The notes under the pieces were generated by a model. That model worked only from the letters and a program-made list of their open reading frames with translations, searched no databases and had not been told where the DNA came from. Positions 15,034 to 23,711 of a stretch of 36,371 nt of DNA are shown here, piece after piece. The position numbers were made by a program, and so were the translations under genes. Position 1 is the stretch's first letter; the number at the start of each line of letters is the position of its first letter. The DNA lies in the NCBI GenBank assembly GCA_020352555.1, contig CP070680.1, forward strand, positions 3,129,193 through 3,165,563. Direction: 5' to 3'. The stretch is from Caldifarciminota bacterium (GTDB taxonomy: Bacteria; Hydrothermota; Tepidihabitantia; Tepidihabitantales; Tepidihabitantaceae).

Positions 15034-16019
15034 ATGGTGCAGAAGAGACCTGAGAGCACGTTTGACTTCCCGCCCGAGCTCGGGCAGAGGCGGCGTGAGC
15101 TCAGGCTCAAGGCAGGGCTGACCCAGCAGAGACTGGCCAGTCTGATGGGTCGCAAGGCGCGGGCCATGCAGCCACGAATCGCCCGGCTGGAGACAGGCAA
15201 GATTGAGTTTCCGACTATCGCGTTCATCGCCGACTATCTGCGGGCATGCCGTGCCGGTTTCAGGGATGTGCTCGACATACTGGATGCCTGCACATCAAGA
15301 CCCCACTCTGTGCTCAACCGGCTGCGGCTGTCACCGGCAAGCTCGGTCCGGCAGCAGCTTGCAGTCCACGGGCGCAAGGTGTGGGGCATACTGAACCGCA
15401 CCCGGCTCAAGAACCAGGAAAGGCGTGCAAGCCTGCTGGCACAGGCTGCTGACAGGCTCAAACAGGAGCACCTGGCACCGGTTGACCTGGCGCGCACGGT
15501 CGCACAGCAGGTGACCGAGCTGTTCGACAGGATGGAGCAGTCAGGCGAACTGGACAAGTACCCGACTACTGCTCTGGCAGAGAAGCTGACTGCGCAGTCG
15601 CCGAGGAAGCGGGTCAGAACCGATGTTGACCTGAGCCGTCAGGCCAGCTGGCGACCCTGGGACCTGAGGAGGACGAAATCTACCAGGATATGGAAGCGGC
15701 TCGCGCAGAGGCACGGAACCTGGTGGAAGAAGAAAGTGTGGACAGGGGCCTGGTACGCTGGTACGGCAATGCCTCCTGCGAGTTGATGCAGGTCGCGCGG
15801 CACACCGAGCCGGGCTCAGAGCAGCGCGGCAAGGCGGTCGAGGCCTGCCTGTCCAAAGACCAATACAGGACCTGTGACCGCGAGCTGCTCATGCGTCTGG
15901 CGAGCCGTATCTTTGAGCCCCGCCCCAGGCAACATCAGAAGCCCTGGGACCCCTGCCCGGCAACGCAGCGCTCGACTCCACTCGTATCTCAACTCAGAAC
16001 GCCGCGAACTGACAGGTGA
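15034..16019 (+). pseudogene. Helix-turn-helix (XRE-like) regulator with a frameshift
   Basis: ATG 15034 is preceded by AGGAG. The first 65 residues form an XRE-like DNA-binding domain: L-G-Q-R-R-R-E-L-R-L-K-A-G-L-T-Q-Q-R-L-A-S-L-M-G, then R-I-A-R-L-E-T-G-K, then I-A-D-Y-L. A helical region rich in Q, R and A follows. In this frame the protein ends at 15786, but after about 15630 its composition becomes tryptophan- and lysine-rich and unnatural. The neighbouring frame continues naturally from C-C-T at 15630 (P-E-P-S-G-Q-L-A, then E-E-D-E-I-Y-Q-D-M-E-A-A-R) to a stop at 16017-16019. The simplest reading is the loss of one C in GACC(C)TGAG at about 15630, giving an original protein of about 329 residues. 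A sequencing error or two overlapping genes are alternatives. Confidence 0.6.
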
Positions 16020-16085
16020 CACAGTTCCGGACCGGAAAGGGGAAGGCTCTCAGAGGAGTTCGGGGTCGCGGGCGGTAGAAAAGGT

Positions 16086-17276
16086 TCAGCCGGAAGACTT
16101 GCCGGCTTCGACAGCAGCAGGTTTTCTCTGTGCCCGGTCGGCCGGGAAGAGCCCACGGCGCTCGGCCTCTGCGCACATCCAGTTGGGGATAATGAGTTGC
16201 CCGCCTACTGCATAGTTGTTGGCCACACAGCCGGTCCGGCAGGTCCTTGCGAATATGCACTTTGCGCAGATGCCCGGGAAGGTATCAGCATCTCCCAGTC
16301 CCTGGCGCAGGTGGAGGATCGTCGGATTGTTCAGCCAGATTTCACGGATGCTGTCCTTGTCCAGTCGTCCGTAGACGAACTCGGGATAGGTCGAGCCGAT
16401 GCCGCACAGTGCATACTGGTTGGTGCCCAGGATGCCCAGGATCCCGCGCACGTGGCAGTCGCCGCAGTTGCCGCCGGTGCGGCGCAGGCTGCGAAGCGAG
16501 GACAGTGCCGGGGGGATGTTCAGGATGATTCTCAACGGCGCGCGGGGGCCCAGGTCATAGTCGACATAGCGCGCAAGGGCCATATGCTCATCGAAGTCCA
16601 GGGCCTCGCCGTGCTCGTGCATTTCGGTCCCGCGGCCGGTCTTGGTCACAGGGTTGAGTTTGAGGGATGCAGCGCCGTGCTTGGCGGCTACCTCGGCGAC
16701 CGCCTCGACCTGGCCGCGGTTCCCGCGGTGCACACTCATGATGACTTGACTGTTCTTGAAGCCCGCGTCCTTCAGGAACAACAGCCCGCGCAGGGTTGCT
16801 TCGAATGCGCCGGCTACGCAGCGAAACGTGTCATGGGTCCGGGCGTCGGCTCCGTCCAGGCTGACAGAAACGAATGTGACATTGGTCTTGTCCTTGAGTT
16901 GCCGGGCGGCCTCGGCTGTCAGAAGCGTACCGTTCGTTTCCATGTTCATGCTCAGCCCTTCGGCGGTCAGCAAGTCCACGACCTCCGCGAAACGGGGATG
17001 GAGCATCGGCTCGCCGCCGGTGAGCTTGGCTGCGCGGAGGCCGAGGGTCTTGGCTTCGCGCACGGCCTGACCCAGGGCGTCGATATCGACGAAATGGCCC
17101 GGGTCCGGCTTACCCTTGGTGAACTGCGGTTCGATCCAGCAGTGGCGGCAGCGCATGTTGCAGCTGTCGGACAGGTAGATGTAGAACGACCCCAGCCGGG
17201 GTACGCCTTCGGGCAGGTCCGGAGTCGAACTCTTCTCCGGCGCGACCACCCCATCGGCCGGGTCACACAGCGGCAT
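16086..17276 (-). CDS. Radical SAM/SPASM peptide-modifying enzyme (ScmF-like)
   Basis: 396 residues. The radical SAM motif C-N-M-R-C-R-H-C binds a [4Fe-4S] cluster through Cys39, Cys43 and Cys46. It is followed by L-T-G-G-E-P-M, the M-E-T-N-G-T-L strand and S-V-S-L-D-G-A. A cysteine-rich C-terminal SPASM region (N-C-G-D-C, Y-A-L-C-G-I-G, I-C-A-K-C, C-R-T-G-C, W-M-C) would hold auxiliary clusters. The phrases Y-L-S-D-S-C-N-M-R-C-R-H-C-W-I and I-L-G-I-L-G-T-N-Q-Y-A-L-C-G-I-G recall TIGRFAMs ScmF of the SynChlorMet cassette (from memory). It probably modifies a PqqD-bound precursor peptide, such as those at 25.4-29.9 kb. Its ATG lies 14 bases inside the upstream radical SAM gene, so they are coupled. 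It is the last gene of the run. Confidence 0.85.
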   Translation of the reverse strand: MPLCDPADGVVAPEKSSTPDLPEGVPRLGSFYIYLSDSCNMRCRHCWIEPQFTKGKPDPGHFVDIDALGQAVREAKTLGLRAAKLTGGEPMLHPRFAEVVDLLTAEGLSMNMETNGTLLTAEAARQLKDKTNVTFVSVSLDGADARTHDTFRCVAGAFEATLRGLLFLKDAGFKNSQVIMSVHRGNRGQVEAVAEVAAKHGAASLKLNPVTKTGRGTEMHEHGEALDFDEHMALARYVDYDLGPRAPLRIILNIPPALSSLRSLRRTGGNCGDCHVRGILGILGTNQYALCGIGSTYPEFVYGRLDKDSIREIWLNNPTILHLRQGLGDADTFPGICAKCIFARTCRTGCVANNYAVGGQLIIPNWMCAEAERRGLFPADRAQRKPAAVEAGKSSG

Positions 17277-18411
17277 CGCCCGGTTCCTCCCCTTTGAATA
17301 TCCGATAGCAGACCAACGGGTCGCGTGCGTTCAGAAGTTCGTACTTGGCCATCACCGAACCCGGGCATCCGCCTGAGCAGAACCCGGCATAGGTGCAATC
17401 ATGGCACGTGGGAAGCGAGGTGAGGGGTATCTTGCGCCGGTAGCGCACCGCATTGATGGCCGGGCTGGAACGCCACGCCTCGGCCAGCGAATGGAGCCCG
17501 ATCACGCCCATGGTCAAGGTCGGCAGCAGGTCGCAGGGCACCATGGTCCCGTCGTGCAACACCGCCATCTTGGTGAGGCAGCCGCCACAGGAGTTGAGCA
17601 TTCCCCTTCCCGGCAGGCCATTCTTGCCCTGCGCAAGCGACTCCTCGATCTTGGCGAAGTGCCGGGCCATGGCAAGCGGGCCGGCCTGGGCGTTTATCCT
17701 GCCTTCGTACTGCTCGTTCAGCTCGGTAAGGATGTCCATCGCGCGTAGGCGTTCGGCCGGGGTGAGCACCACGCTCTCGCCGTAGCAGCGCGCCGAACCC
17801 ATCTGCTCGACCTCGTTGGTGCCGAAGCCATCGAGACCGACATCTTCGATCAACAGTCGGGCGATGTTCGGGAGGTCATCGAGGTTGGTCCGGTTCACGG
17901 TAACGCGCACTGTTACCGGCAGTCCGGCCTGCTTGAGCATCCGCAGTCCGGAGAGGGCCCGGTCGAAGCTCTTCGGGGGCCTGCTCTGGTCATGGACCTC
18001 GGCACGCGACCCGTCAATCGAGACCTGGACGTAGTTCAGTCGTAGGCGGCGCTTGCCTTCATCGAATGCTTCCACCGTGTCTTGACTGACAAGCGTGCCG
18101 TTGGTCAGAATGGCGTAGCGCATCCGGTTGGCGATGATGCCGTCAATCAGCTCGAACAGGTCTTCTCGCAGGAAGGCCTCCCCGCCGGAAAGCGTCACCC
18201 GCTGCGCCCCAAGCCCGCCCAGTTCATCGAACAGGGCGAGCCAGCGTTCGGTCGGGAGGTCGCTGCGGCCTGTCATCTCGTCGGCGTAGAAGCAGTAGCG
18301 GCACTTGAGGTTGCAGCGTCCGGTAACGCAGAGACTCAGTTCCCGCGGAGCACGAGACAGCCCGGTAGGCGGCACTGTCAGGTCAGGGACGGTCAGTGCT
18401 TCAGTGCTCAT
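17263..18411 (-). CDS. Radical SAM/SPASM peptide-modifying enzyme (ScmE-like)
   Basis: 382 residues from ATG 18411; a TTG four codons upstream (18423) is an alternative, and neither has a strong ribosome-binding site. The cluster motif is C-N-L-K-C-R-Y-C (Cys33, Cys37, Cys40), followed by T-L-S-G-G-E-A-F and I-L-T-N-G-T-L. The SPASM region contains N-S-C-G-G-C, P-C-D-L-L-P, C-H-D-C-T-Y-A-G-F-C-S-G-G-C-P and a late C-Y-R-I-F. Its layout after two PqqD genes, and its opening R-E-L-S-L-C-V-T-G-R-C-N, resemble ScmE of the SynChlorMet cassette (from memory). It overlaps the upstream PqqD gene by 11 bases and the downstream radical SAM gene by 14. The four genes therefore form one tightly coupled unit. 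Confidence 0.87.
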   Translation of the reverse strand: MSTEALTVPDLTVPPTGLSRAPRELSLCVTGRCNLKCRYCFYADEMTGRSDLPTERWLALFDELGGLGAQRVTLSGGEAFLREDLFELIDGIIANRMRYAILTNGTLVSQDTVEAFDEGKRRLRLNYVQVSIDGSRAEVHDQSRPPKSFDRALSGLRMLKQAGLPVTVRVTVNRTNLDDLPNIARLLIEDVGLDGFGTNEVEQMGSARCYGESVVLTPAERLRAMDILTELNEQYEGRINAQAGPLAMARHFAKIEESLAQGKNGLPGRGMLNSCGGCLTKMAVLHDGTMVPCDLLPTLTMGVIGLHSLAEAWRSSPAINAVRYRRKIPLTSLPTCHDCTYAGFCSGGCPGSVMAKYELLNARDPLVCYRIFKGEEPGDAAV

Positions 18412-18685
18412 TCGGTGCTTCAATGACGAAGTCAGGCACCACTGACTGGATGAACTGCTCCGCGTCCTTCCTTGCCTGTTCGCTCGTCAGGCCCGGATTG
18501 GCGGCTGCCAGGTGACCCGCGATTTCCTCGATAGTCCGGGGAGAGGTCAGCAGCGTCCAGATCGTCAGGCCCGAGGGATTGAGCAGGACCGACTCGTCGG
18601 TATCCGGGTTGTAGAGCATTGCTCCGTCTTCACCCTCGTCAACGCAGGAAACAACATCGTTCGCTCGATAGGTCTTGCCACTCAT
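18401..18685 (-). CDS. PqqD-like peptide-binding protein, second copy
   Basis: 94 residues. It has the PqqD/RRE fold pattern: L-Y-N-P-D-T-D-E-S-V-L-L-N-P-S-G-L-T-I-W-T-L-L in the strand-helix part, I-E-E-I-A-G-H-L in the middle, and a terminal helix with A-E-Q-F-I-Q-S-V-V-P-D-F-V-I. Such proteins bind the leader of a RiPP precursor and present it to a radical SAM enzyme. The ATG overlaps the stop of the other PqqD gene as ATGA, and a GGGGGTG ribosome-binding site precedes it. It differs clearly from its neighbour, so the two probably serve different enzymes or substrates. Confidence 0.85.
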   Translation of the reverse strand: MSGKTYRANDVVSCVDEGEDGAMLYNPDTDESVLLNPSGLTIWTLLTSPRTIEEIAGHLAAANPGLTSEQARKDAEQFIQSVVPDFVIEAPNEH

Positions 18686-18981
18686 CAGGGCACCCCCTTT
18701 AGCGGAATTTCTTGACCGATGAACCCTTCCTCGGCCAGCTTGGCCAGCAGTTCAAGAACGTCTTCGTCCACGGAATCCGGCGCGTCCGGGAATCGGCTGC
18801 GTATCCCTGCGACAATCTCGTCGGTCGTGCGCCTTCCGTCGATCAGCTTCCAGACCATCGCGCCCGTCCTGTTCACGGCCATTGCGCCGGCTGTATCCGG
18901 GTTGACCAGTAGTGTCCATCCGTCATTTCCTTCTTCCTGCACTGCTGCAGGGTTCGGTATTGGTCTGTCGGGAACAGACAT
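18685..18981 (-). CDS. PqqD-like peptide-binding protein, first copy
   Basis: 98 residues. Core segments are L-L-V-N-P-D-T-A-G-A-M-A-V-N-R-T-G, M-V-W-K-L-I-D-G-R-R-T-T-D-E-I-V, and a C-terminal helix V-L-E-L-L-A-K-L-A-E-E-G-F-I. All are typical of PqqD-family RiPP recognition elements and close to ScmD as I remember it. It is the first gene of the PqqD-PqqD-rSAM-rSAM unit. It has no Shine-Dalgarno sequence; its ATG stands five bases after a consensus TATAAT box, so the transcript is probably leaderless. It ends in an ATGA overlap with the second PqqD gene. Confidence 0.87.
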   Translation of the reverse strand: MSVPDRPIPNPAAVQEEGNDGWTLLVNPDTAGAMAVNRTGAMVWKLIDGRRTTDEIVAGIRSRFPDAPDSVDEDVLELLAKLAEEGFIGQEIPLKGVP

Positions 18982-18986
18982 CGCAG

Positions 18987-19015
18987 ATTATATCGAAATC
19001 TAGCAGTTTTGGCAA
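18987..19015 (-). promoter_or_regulatory. Consensus promoter for the PqqD/radical SAM unit, leaderless geometry
   Basis: On the minus strand TTGCCA (19015-19010), exactly 17 bases, then a perfect TATAAT (18992-18987). Five bases follow before the ATG at 18981, so transcription would begin at the start codon. This separates the modification enzymes from the upstream glycosyltransferase transcript. Confidence 0.7.
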
Positions 19016-19119
19016 GCAACTCCGGGTCGTGCCTTGTGCCCTCTGCCGGTCTCCTGATTCCGCCCAACTCACGCCCTGTGAGTGACTTGAACGCGTCATC
19101 TTCGTGCCCCGCATGGCCA

Positions 19120-20514
19120 CTACCCGTTCCGACTCTCTTCGGCAAAGCTTGTCGGATAGCCCTGGAAGTGCTTCGGGTAGTCGTAGCTGAGAACCGGCCC
19201 GAGATTGGGGTACTCCCCCGGGTCAAGGTCGGCCATTCCTTTGAGTTCTGCCCACAGATCTTCGAACCGGGCGACAACGACCTTCATCGAGAACTCGTCT
19301 CTGATCCTCTGCCGTGCGCGCTCACCCATGGTGCGCCTGAGGTCGGCGTTGCCGACAAGGTCGAGGGCTTTCGAGACCAGTTGCCTGACGTCGATCTTCA
19401 GGTCCCGGCTTGACTGGTGAATCAGAGTGTGGTCGTAGGGGTGGCGGAATTGCGCGAGCACGTCGGTTGGTCTCTGTCGCGCCCGCCACTCGACCGGTAT
19501 CCTGAAACCGTGCACCCCGTCCGCCACAATGTCGCGATATCCGTCCCAATCGGTGCAGAGCACGGGCAATCCTGCTGCCATCGCTTCCACCAGTGTCAGC
19601 CCGAGTGATTCTTGCAGGCTGTCGCTCAGGGATACGAAGATGTCCGAGGCGGAGTAGACTGTTGCCTTCTGTTCGTCGGGAAAATCGGTGATCAGCCTGA
19701 CCTTGCCGGACAGTCCCAGTCTCGCCGCTAGATTCAGCACCTGTGTCGACTCACCCTGACTGTCTGCACCTGCGACCACAAGTACCAGCTCGGCCTCAGA
19801 TGCTCTGGTGAGCTGAGCGAAGAACCGCAGGAGGCGGTCGTAGTTCATCTTGGTCAGCCACGATATTCTGCCCAAGGATAGCAGTATCACGGCATGCGGT
19901 GACAGTTCCAGCGCTGTTCTTGCACCGGTCTTGTCCACCGGTCTGAACTCCTCGGTATCGAGCCCGTACGGGATGATGTCCACCCTTCCCCGATAGCGCA
20001 GTTTGCCTTGAGTGCAGGATTCGATCTCCGACATGTAGGCGGTGATGACTTCGGCCGCTGCCCGGGAAGGGGCCACAATGGAGTCGTACGGTCTGCACCC
20101 CTGGTCCAGCAGGCACAGATCGAGGAACTCGCGCGCGTGAGCGATGGTGGCGATAGTATAAGCCCGTCTCGTCACGGGGACCGGCGCATCGCCCAGGAGG
20201 GTTCGGAACACGATCTCCTGGGCAGGCCGGATGGTTTCGAAGTGTAGGATGTCATAGCCGGGAGGCTCGGTCCCTGCCAAATCCTGCAACGGGACCAGCT
20301 CGAGCTTCCCGCTTTCTTGACAGGTGCGCGTGAAGGGATCGAATGACCGGTTCTGGAACGCCGGGTCCGTGTAGTAGTTGTGGTACGCATCAAACGTGCC
20401 GTATCTGAGCAGTCCCCTAGGCCACGCTTCCATCGCGACGTACGCGCCGAGGTATGGCTTCGGGGCGAACAGGTACTTGAAGCCTTCGAGGGTGCAGTAG
20501 AGGTGACGGCTCAT
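19120..20514 (-). CDS. Glycosyltransferase family 4-like protein
   Basis: 464 residues from ATG 20514; TTG 20526 is an in-frame alternative. The C-terminal half has the GT-B pattern: S-L-G-R-I-S-W-L-T-K-M-N-Y near residue 218, A-S-D-I-F-V-S-L-S, and the E-x7-E motif E-S-L-G-L-T-L-V-E followed by A-M-A-A-G-L-P-V-L-C-T-D-W-D-G-Y. I-I-P-Y-G-L-D lies just before the nucleotide-sugar domain. This is a retaining GT4-type enzyme using an NDP-sugar. In this setting it might glycosylate the peptide product or an associated envelope molecule, but nothing in the sequence names the acceptor. It lies between the ABC exporter and the PqqD genes on the same strand. Confidence 0.85.
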   Translation of the reverse strand: MSRHLYCTLEGFKYLFAPKPYLGAYVAMEAWPRGLLRYGTFDAYHNYYTDPAFQNRSFDPFTRTCQESGKLELVPLQDLAGTEPPGYDILHFETIRPAQEIVFRTLLGDAPVPVTRRAYTIATIAHAREFLDLCLLDQGCRPYDSIVAPSRAAAEVITAYMSEIESCTQGKLRYRGRVDIIPYGLDTEEFRPVDKTGARTALELSPHAVILLSLGRISWLTKMNYDRLLRFFAQLTRASEAELVLVVAGADSQGESTQVLNLAARLGLSGKVRLITDFPDEQKATVYSASDIFVSLSDSLQESLGLTLVEAMAAGLPVLCTDWDGYRDIVADGVHGFRIPVEWRARQRPTDVLAQFRHPYDHTLIHQSSRDLKIDVRQLVSKALDLVGNADLRRTMGERARQRIRDEFSMKVVVARFEDLWAELKGMADLDPGEYPNLGPVLSYDYPKHFQGYPTSFAEESRNG

Positions 20515-20618
20515 CTCACTGCACAACGGCAGCCGCGTAGACTCCGGTCAAGGTGCCTGTCCGGTCGGGGACGCGGCTGCAAGGGGACACACTCCGGCAG
20601 AAGCCTGGGGCCAGGAAC

Positions 20619-22445
20619 TCAGCTTCTCTGATACGGAGCGGCTTGGGCCAGATAGAGGCGGGCATAGTGGCCGTTTCGGTCAAGCAGGTCCCGGTGCGTT
20701 CCGTGTTCCCTAACCCGGCCCTTGTCAAGCACATAGATGTAGTCGGCGATCTGGACCGTTGAGAACCGGTGGCTGATGAGGAGCGCGCTGCGGCCCCGGA
20801 TTGCCCGGCGGAACCGCTTGAAAAGCTCCGCTTCGGCCAACGGGTCGAGTGAACTGGTGGGTTCGTCAAGCACCACCAGCTGCGAATCGCGCAGGAACGC
20901 CCGGGCCAGCGCCACCTTCTGCCATTCGCCAATGCTCAGCTCATGACCCTTATCGAACCAGCGGCCCAGCTGCGTGTCGTAGCCATCGGGCAGGCGGCGA
21001 ATCGCCGGGTCTGCACCGGAGCGCTGAGCCGCTTCGACAATCCTCTCCCGATCCGGCTCGGACCGCGCGTCGCCCAGCCAGATGTTCTCCCAGGCCGGCA
21101 GATAGTACTGCGCGTAGTCCTGCAGGATGACGCTGATTCCCTGCCGCCACTTGACCGGGTCCAGTTGGCGAATGTCGATGCCGTCGGCGGTGACCCTGCC
21201 GTCGTCCGGGTCGTAGAGTCGGCACAGCAGTTTAACGAGTGTGGTCTTGCCCGAACCGTTCTCACCGACCAGGGCTACCACCTGGCCGGGTGCGATGGTC
21301 AGGCGAATCGCCTCCAGCACTCTTCTTGGCGAATCTCCCGGGTATGCGAAGCCGATGTCGTGGAACGCAATGCCCCGGGCGATCCGCGCCGGGCACGCGA
21401 GCGGCTTTGCCGGTGCGGTAACCCTGGGCTTCAGGTCGAGGAACTTGTAGAGGTTGGACAGGAAGAGGTTGTCCTCATAGAGCCCGGCGAACCCCTTGAG
21501 TACGGCGCCCACCGAGCTGACGGCAAGCTGGAAAGCCGAGTAGTACATCACGAGGCTGCCGATGGTGATGGTTCCCCGGTACGTCTGATATGCGATATAG
21601 GCAAGGGTCCCGAAGACGGCAAGCGAGGCCCCTGACTGGGCCAGCACTCCGAATAGGATGCGCCGCCTGGTGAGCGCCAGCCTTCCCTTGCGCAGCTGCC
21701 GGCGCAGGACACGGAACCGGTCCCGAAACAGGGACCCGAGATCGAAAAGCCGTACTTCCTTGGCGAAAAACGAATTCGTCAATATCCAGTGGTAGTACCA
21801 CGCCCGACGCTCCTTCTGTGTCTGTTCCTGTTCGAAGCTGTACATCCGGCGCGAGTACTTCAGCCGCACCCACGCTCCCGGCACGGCGACGAAGAGGAGC
21901 ACCGAAGCCACCAAAGGGTTGAAGGCGAACAGCAGACCCGCGACACCGGCCAGCGACACTCCGCTCTGGCCGATCTGGACCAGCCGGTTGACAATGCTTA
22001 TCGGCCTAGACATGGCATTGCCTTGGGCGCGGTGAAGCGTGTCGTGGTAGCGGGAGTCCTCGTAGTACTCCAGGTCGACCTCGACCGACTGGCTGTGGAG
22101 CACATCGGTGACTCTGTCGGTCAGCACCAGGGACTGCGCCTGGCCGGCCAGTTCGGCCAGAGAGCGCGCGAGTGTCGTGAGCAAGGCAACCGCAGCGGCC
22201 AGGATCACCCAGAAGAGCACCGGCAGGAAAGAGGCAGCTCCGTCCTGTGCCGCAAGGCCGGCCTGCAAAGAGTCGATCAGACGTTTCAGAAGGTACAGCC
22301 CGGCAAGGGGAAGCAGACCCTGGGCCACGACCAGAAACAGGTTCACCGTGGCCCAGCCCGGGGCGCAGGTCCAGACTAAGCGGATCGCACGACCGAGGTG
22401 CAGTCCTCTGTGGACCGCTTCCGAGACCTTCGGTCTACCGGGCAC
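20619..22445 (-). CDS. ABC exporter, fused membrane and ATPase domains
   Basis: 608 residues from GTG 22445, with no clear ribosome-binding site. The N-terminal 340 residues contain about six hydrophobic helices. The ATPase domain follows with Walker A G-E-N-G-S-G-K-T-T at 394-402, a Q-loop (L-Q-D-Y-A-Q-Y-Y), the signature L-S-I-G-E-W-Q-K near residue 503, Walker B V-V-L-D-E-P-T near 524 and the switch histidine in S-H-R-F-S-T-V. The variant signature ending E-W-Q-K is frequent in exporters of peptide-like products. There is no N-terminal C39 peptidase, so leader removal must come from elsewhere, most simply from the S26 domains encoded upstream. It follows the nucleotidyltransferase gene after 54 bases. 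Confidence 0.9.
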   Translation of the reverse strand: MPGRPKVSEAVHRGLHLGRAIRLVWTCAPGWATVNLFLVVAQGLLPLAGLYLLKRLIDSLQAGLAAQDGAASFLPVLFWVILAAAVALLTTLARSLAELAGQAQSLVLTDRVTDVLHSQSVEVDLEYYEDSRYHDTLHRAQGNAMSRPISIVNRLVQIGQSGVSLAGVAGLLFAFNPLVASVLLFVAVPGAWVRLKYSRRMYSFEQEQTQKERRAWYYHWILTNSFFAKEVRLFDLGSLFRDRFRVLRRQLRKGRLALTRRRILFGVLAQSGASLAVFGTLAYIAYQTYRGTITIGSLVMYYSAFQLAVSSVGAVLKGFAGLYEDNLFLSNLYKFLDLKPRVTAPAKPLACPARIARGIAFHDIGFAYPGDSPRRVLEAIRLTIAPGQVVALVGENGSGKTTLVKLLCRLYDPDDGRVTADGIDIRQLDPVKWRQGISVILQDYAQYYLPAWENIWLGDARSEPDRERIVEAAQRSGADPAIRRLPDGYDTQLGRWFDKGHELSIGEWQKVALARAFLRDSQLVVLDEPTSSLDPLAEAELFKRFRRAIRGRSALLISHRFSTVQIADYIYVLDKGRVREHGTHRDLLDRNGHYARLYLAQAAPYQRS

Positions 22446-22499
22446 GGACTGAAAGGGCAGAGGGGAAGAAGGAAGGAGAGAAGAAGGACCGGTTTTTCA

Positions 22500-23711
22500 T
22501 CAGGGCCTTGCCGGTCTCAGCCATTTGACAAGCGCGGATATGCCCCCGCGTTCGCGACTACGCACCAGAGCCAGGCTTTGCTTCGCGATACGGGACCCGA
22601 AAGAACGGCCGGCGTCTCTGAGTCGCAGTGCATAGTACGGATAGAGGTGGCGGGATTCGCGGGACGCCGGATACCTCTTGGCCATCTCGTCTCGGGAGAG
22701 GAAGATCCGCTCGCGGGCCTGCCTGAGCTCGTCACCAAAGGGCGCCGCTTCCCGCACGCTGGTGCCGGTGAGAACCGCCTCCTTAGCAGCATCGAATAGG
22801 CGCTGGTCGATCCCCCCTGGGACCAGCCGCTCTAGTATGCTATTGGGCACTTCCGTACCCAGCATACCGACGGCGAGGTGCAAGGTCAAACCCACGTATT
22901 TCGGCGCATGCCACTGGCGGGCGCGGTTCGCGACTTGGGACCAGTCTATTTCACTGCGGAAGCGGCGGATGGTCTCGGAGATGTCGCAGACCGCTTTCGG
23001 TATCCCGAGACCGTGTTGACAGCCGAAATGAACGCACAGATGCAGCAGGAAGTCTTCAGGGGACAGCGTGAGAACATCGACACCGGCCACACTCGACGGC
23101 CGCGCGCGGTTCCAGAGACCGGCGGTGTCAGCCCTGACCGGCCCGGATGGCGTGGCAATCGTCCAGTGAATCTCAACGATCAGGTTACTGTCGGCCAACG
23201 GGGGAATGTGTTTGCTGCGGCGAGTCTCGACCTCCTCACCTTCTTGAGGAGCAAATCCCATGTCGAGCAGGATCAGTCGGGTCCTTGTCAGCTGAGCTCT
23301 CGGGACCATGAGGTCGAAATCGCACATCGGCCTGAGTGCAATGTCGCCGTAGACAGACTCTGCCAGAAACGCTCCTTTCAGGGCGATCACCGGTATGCCA
23401 GAGTTGCGCAGGCGTCGAAGCACGGGCCTGAGCCTGTGATAGCCGCTCGCGTTGGTGTGGGCGCTGCGGAAATAAGCCAGGCGCAGCTGCTCCCAGGCAT
23501 CGGCCGGGACCCGGGCGCGCGCGTCGCACTCCTTCAGGCGCTTGAACAGCAGCGGGGCGAGACTCGCCCTGGCTGCCAGGTCGACGACTTCATGCCAATC
23601 GTCGGCAGTGCTCTGCTGGACCTTTTGCGACTGAAGGGAATCGGCCCGGGCTGACAGGCAACAGAGGAGCAGGTCGACCGGCCCGGAGTCCGCGAATCCG
23701 TTGGCGTTCAT
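22500..23711 (-). CDS. PF14907-type nucleotidyltransferase family protein
   Basis: 403 residues from ATG 23711, which overlaps the preceding stop codon as ATGA; the longer frame to 24053 runs inside the kinase/peptidase gene. The family signature I-P-V-I-A-L-K-G-A-F-L-A, then Y-G-D-I-A-L-R-P-M-C-D-F-D-L-M-V, lies near residues 97-125. It carries the two aspartates of a polymerase-beta-like site. L-H-L-C-V-H-F appears later. PF14907 proteins are repeatedly found beside PqqD and HPr-kinase-like proteins in RiPP-type loci, and their reaction is generally unknown. Translational coupling to the kinase/peptidase fusion suggests the two act together. AMPylation or UMPylation of a peptide or protein is a possible role, by inference only. 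Confidence 0.82.
   Translation of the reverse strand: MNANGFADSGPVDLLLCCLSARADSLQSQKVQQSTADDWHEVVDLAARASLAPLLFKRLKECDARARVPADAWEQLRLAYFRSAHTNASGYHRLRPVLRRLRNSGIPVIALKGAFLAESVYGDIALRPMCDFDLMVPRAQLTRTRLILLDMGFAPQEGEEVETRRSKHIPPLADSNLIVEIHWTIATPSGPVRADTAGLWNRARPSSVAGVDVLTLSPEDFLLHLCVHFGCQHGLGIPKAVCDISETIRRFRSEIDWSQVANRARQWHAPKYVGLTLHLAVGMLGTEVPNSILERLVPGGIDQRLFDAAKEAVLTGTSVREAAPFGDELRQARERIFLSRDEMAKRYPASRESRHLYPYYALRLRDAGRSFGSRIAKQSLALVRSRERGGISALVKWLRPARP

Noticed and set aside
15600-15790. Programmed ribosomal frameshift in the helix-turn-helix gene
   Set aside because: No X-XXY-YYZ slippery heptamer or downstream structure lies at the switch point; a one-base loss is simpler.
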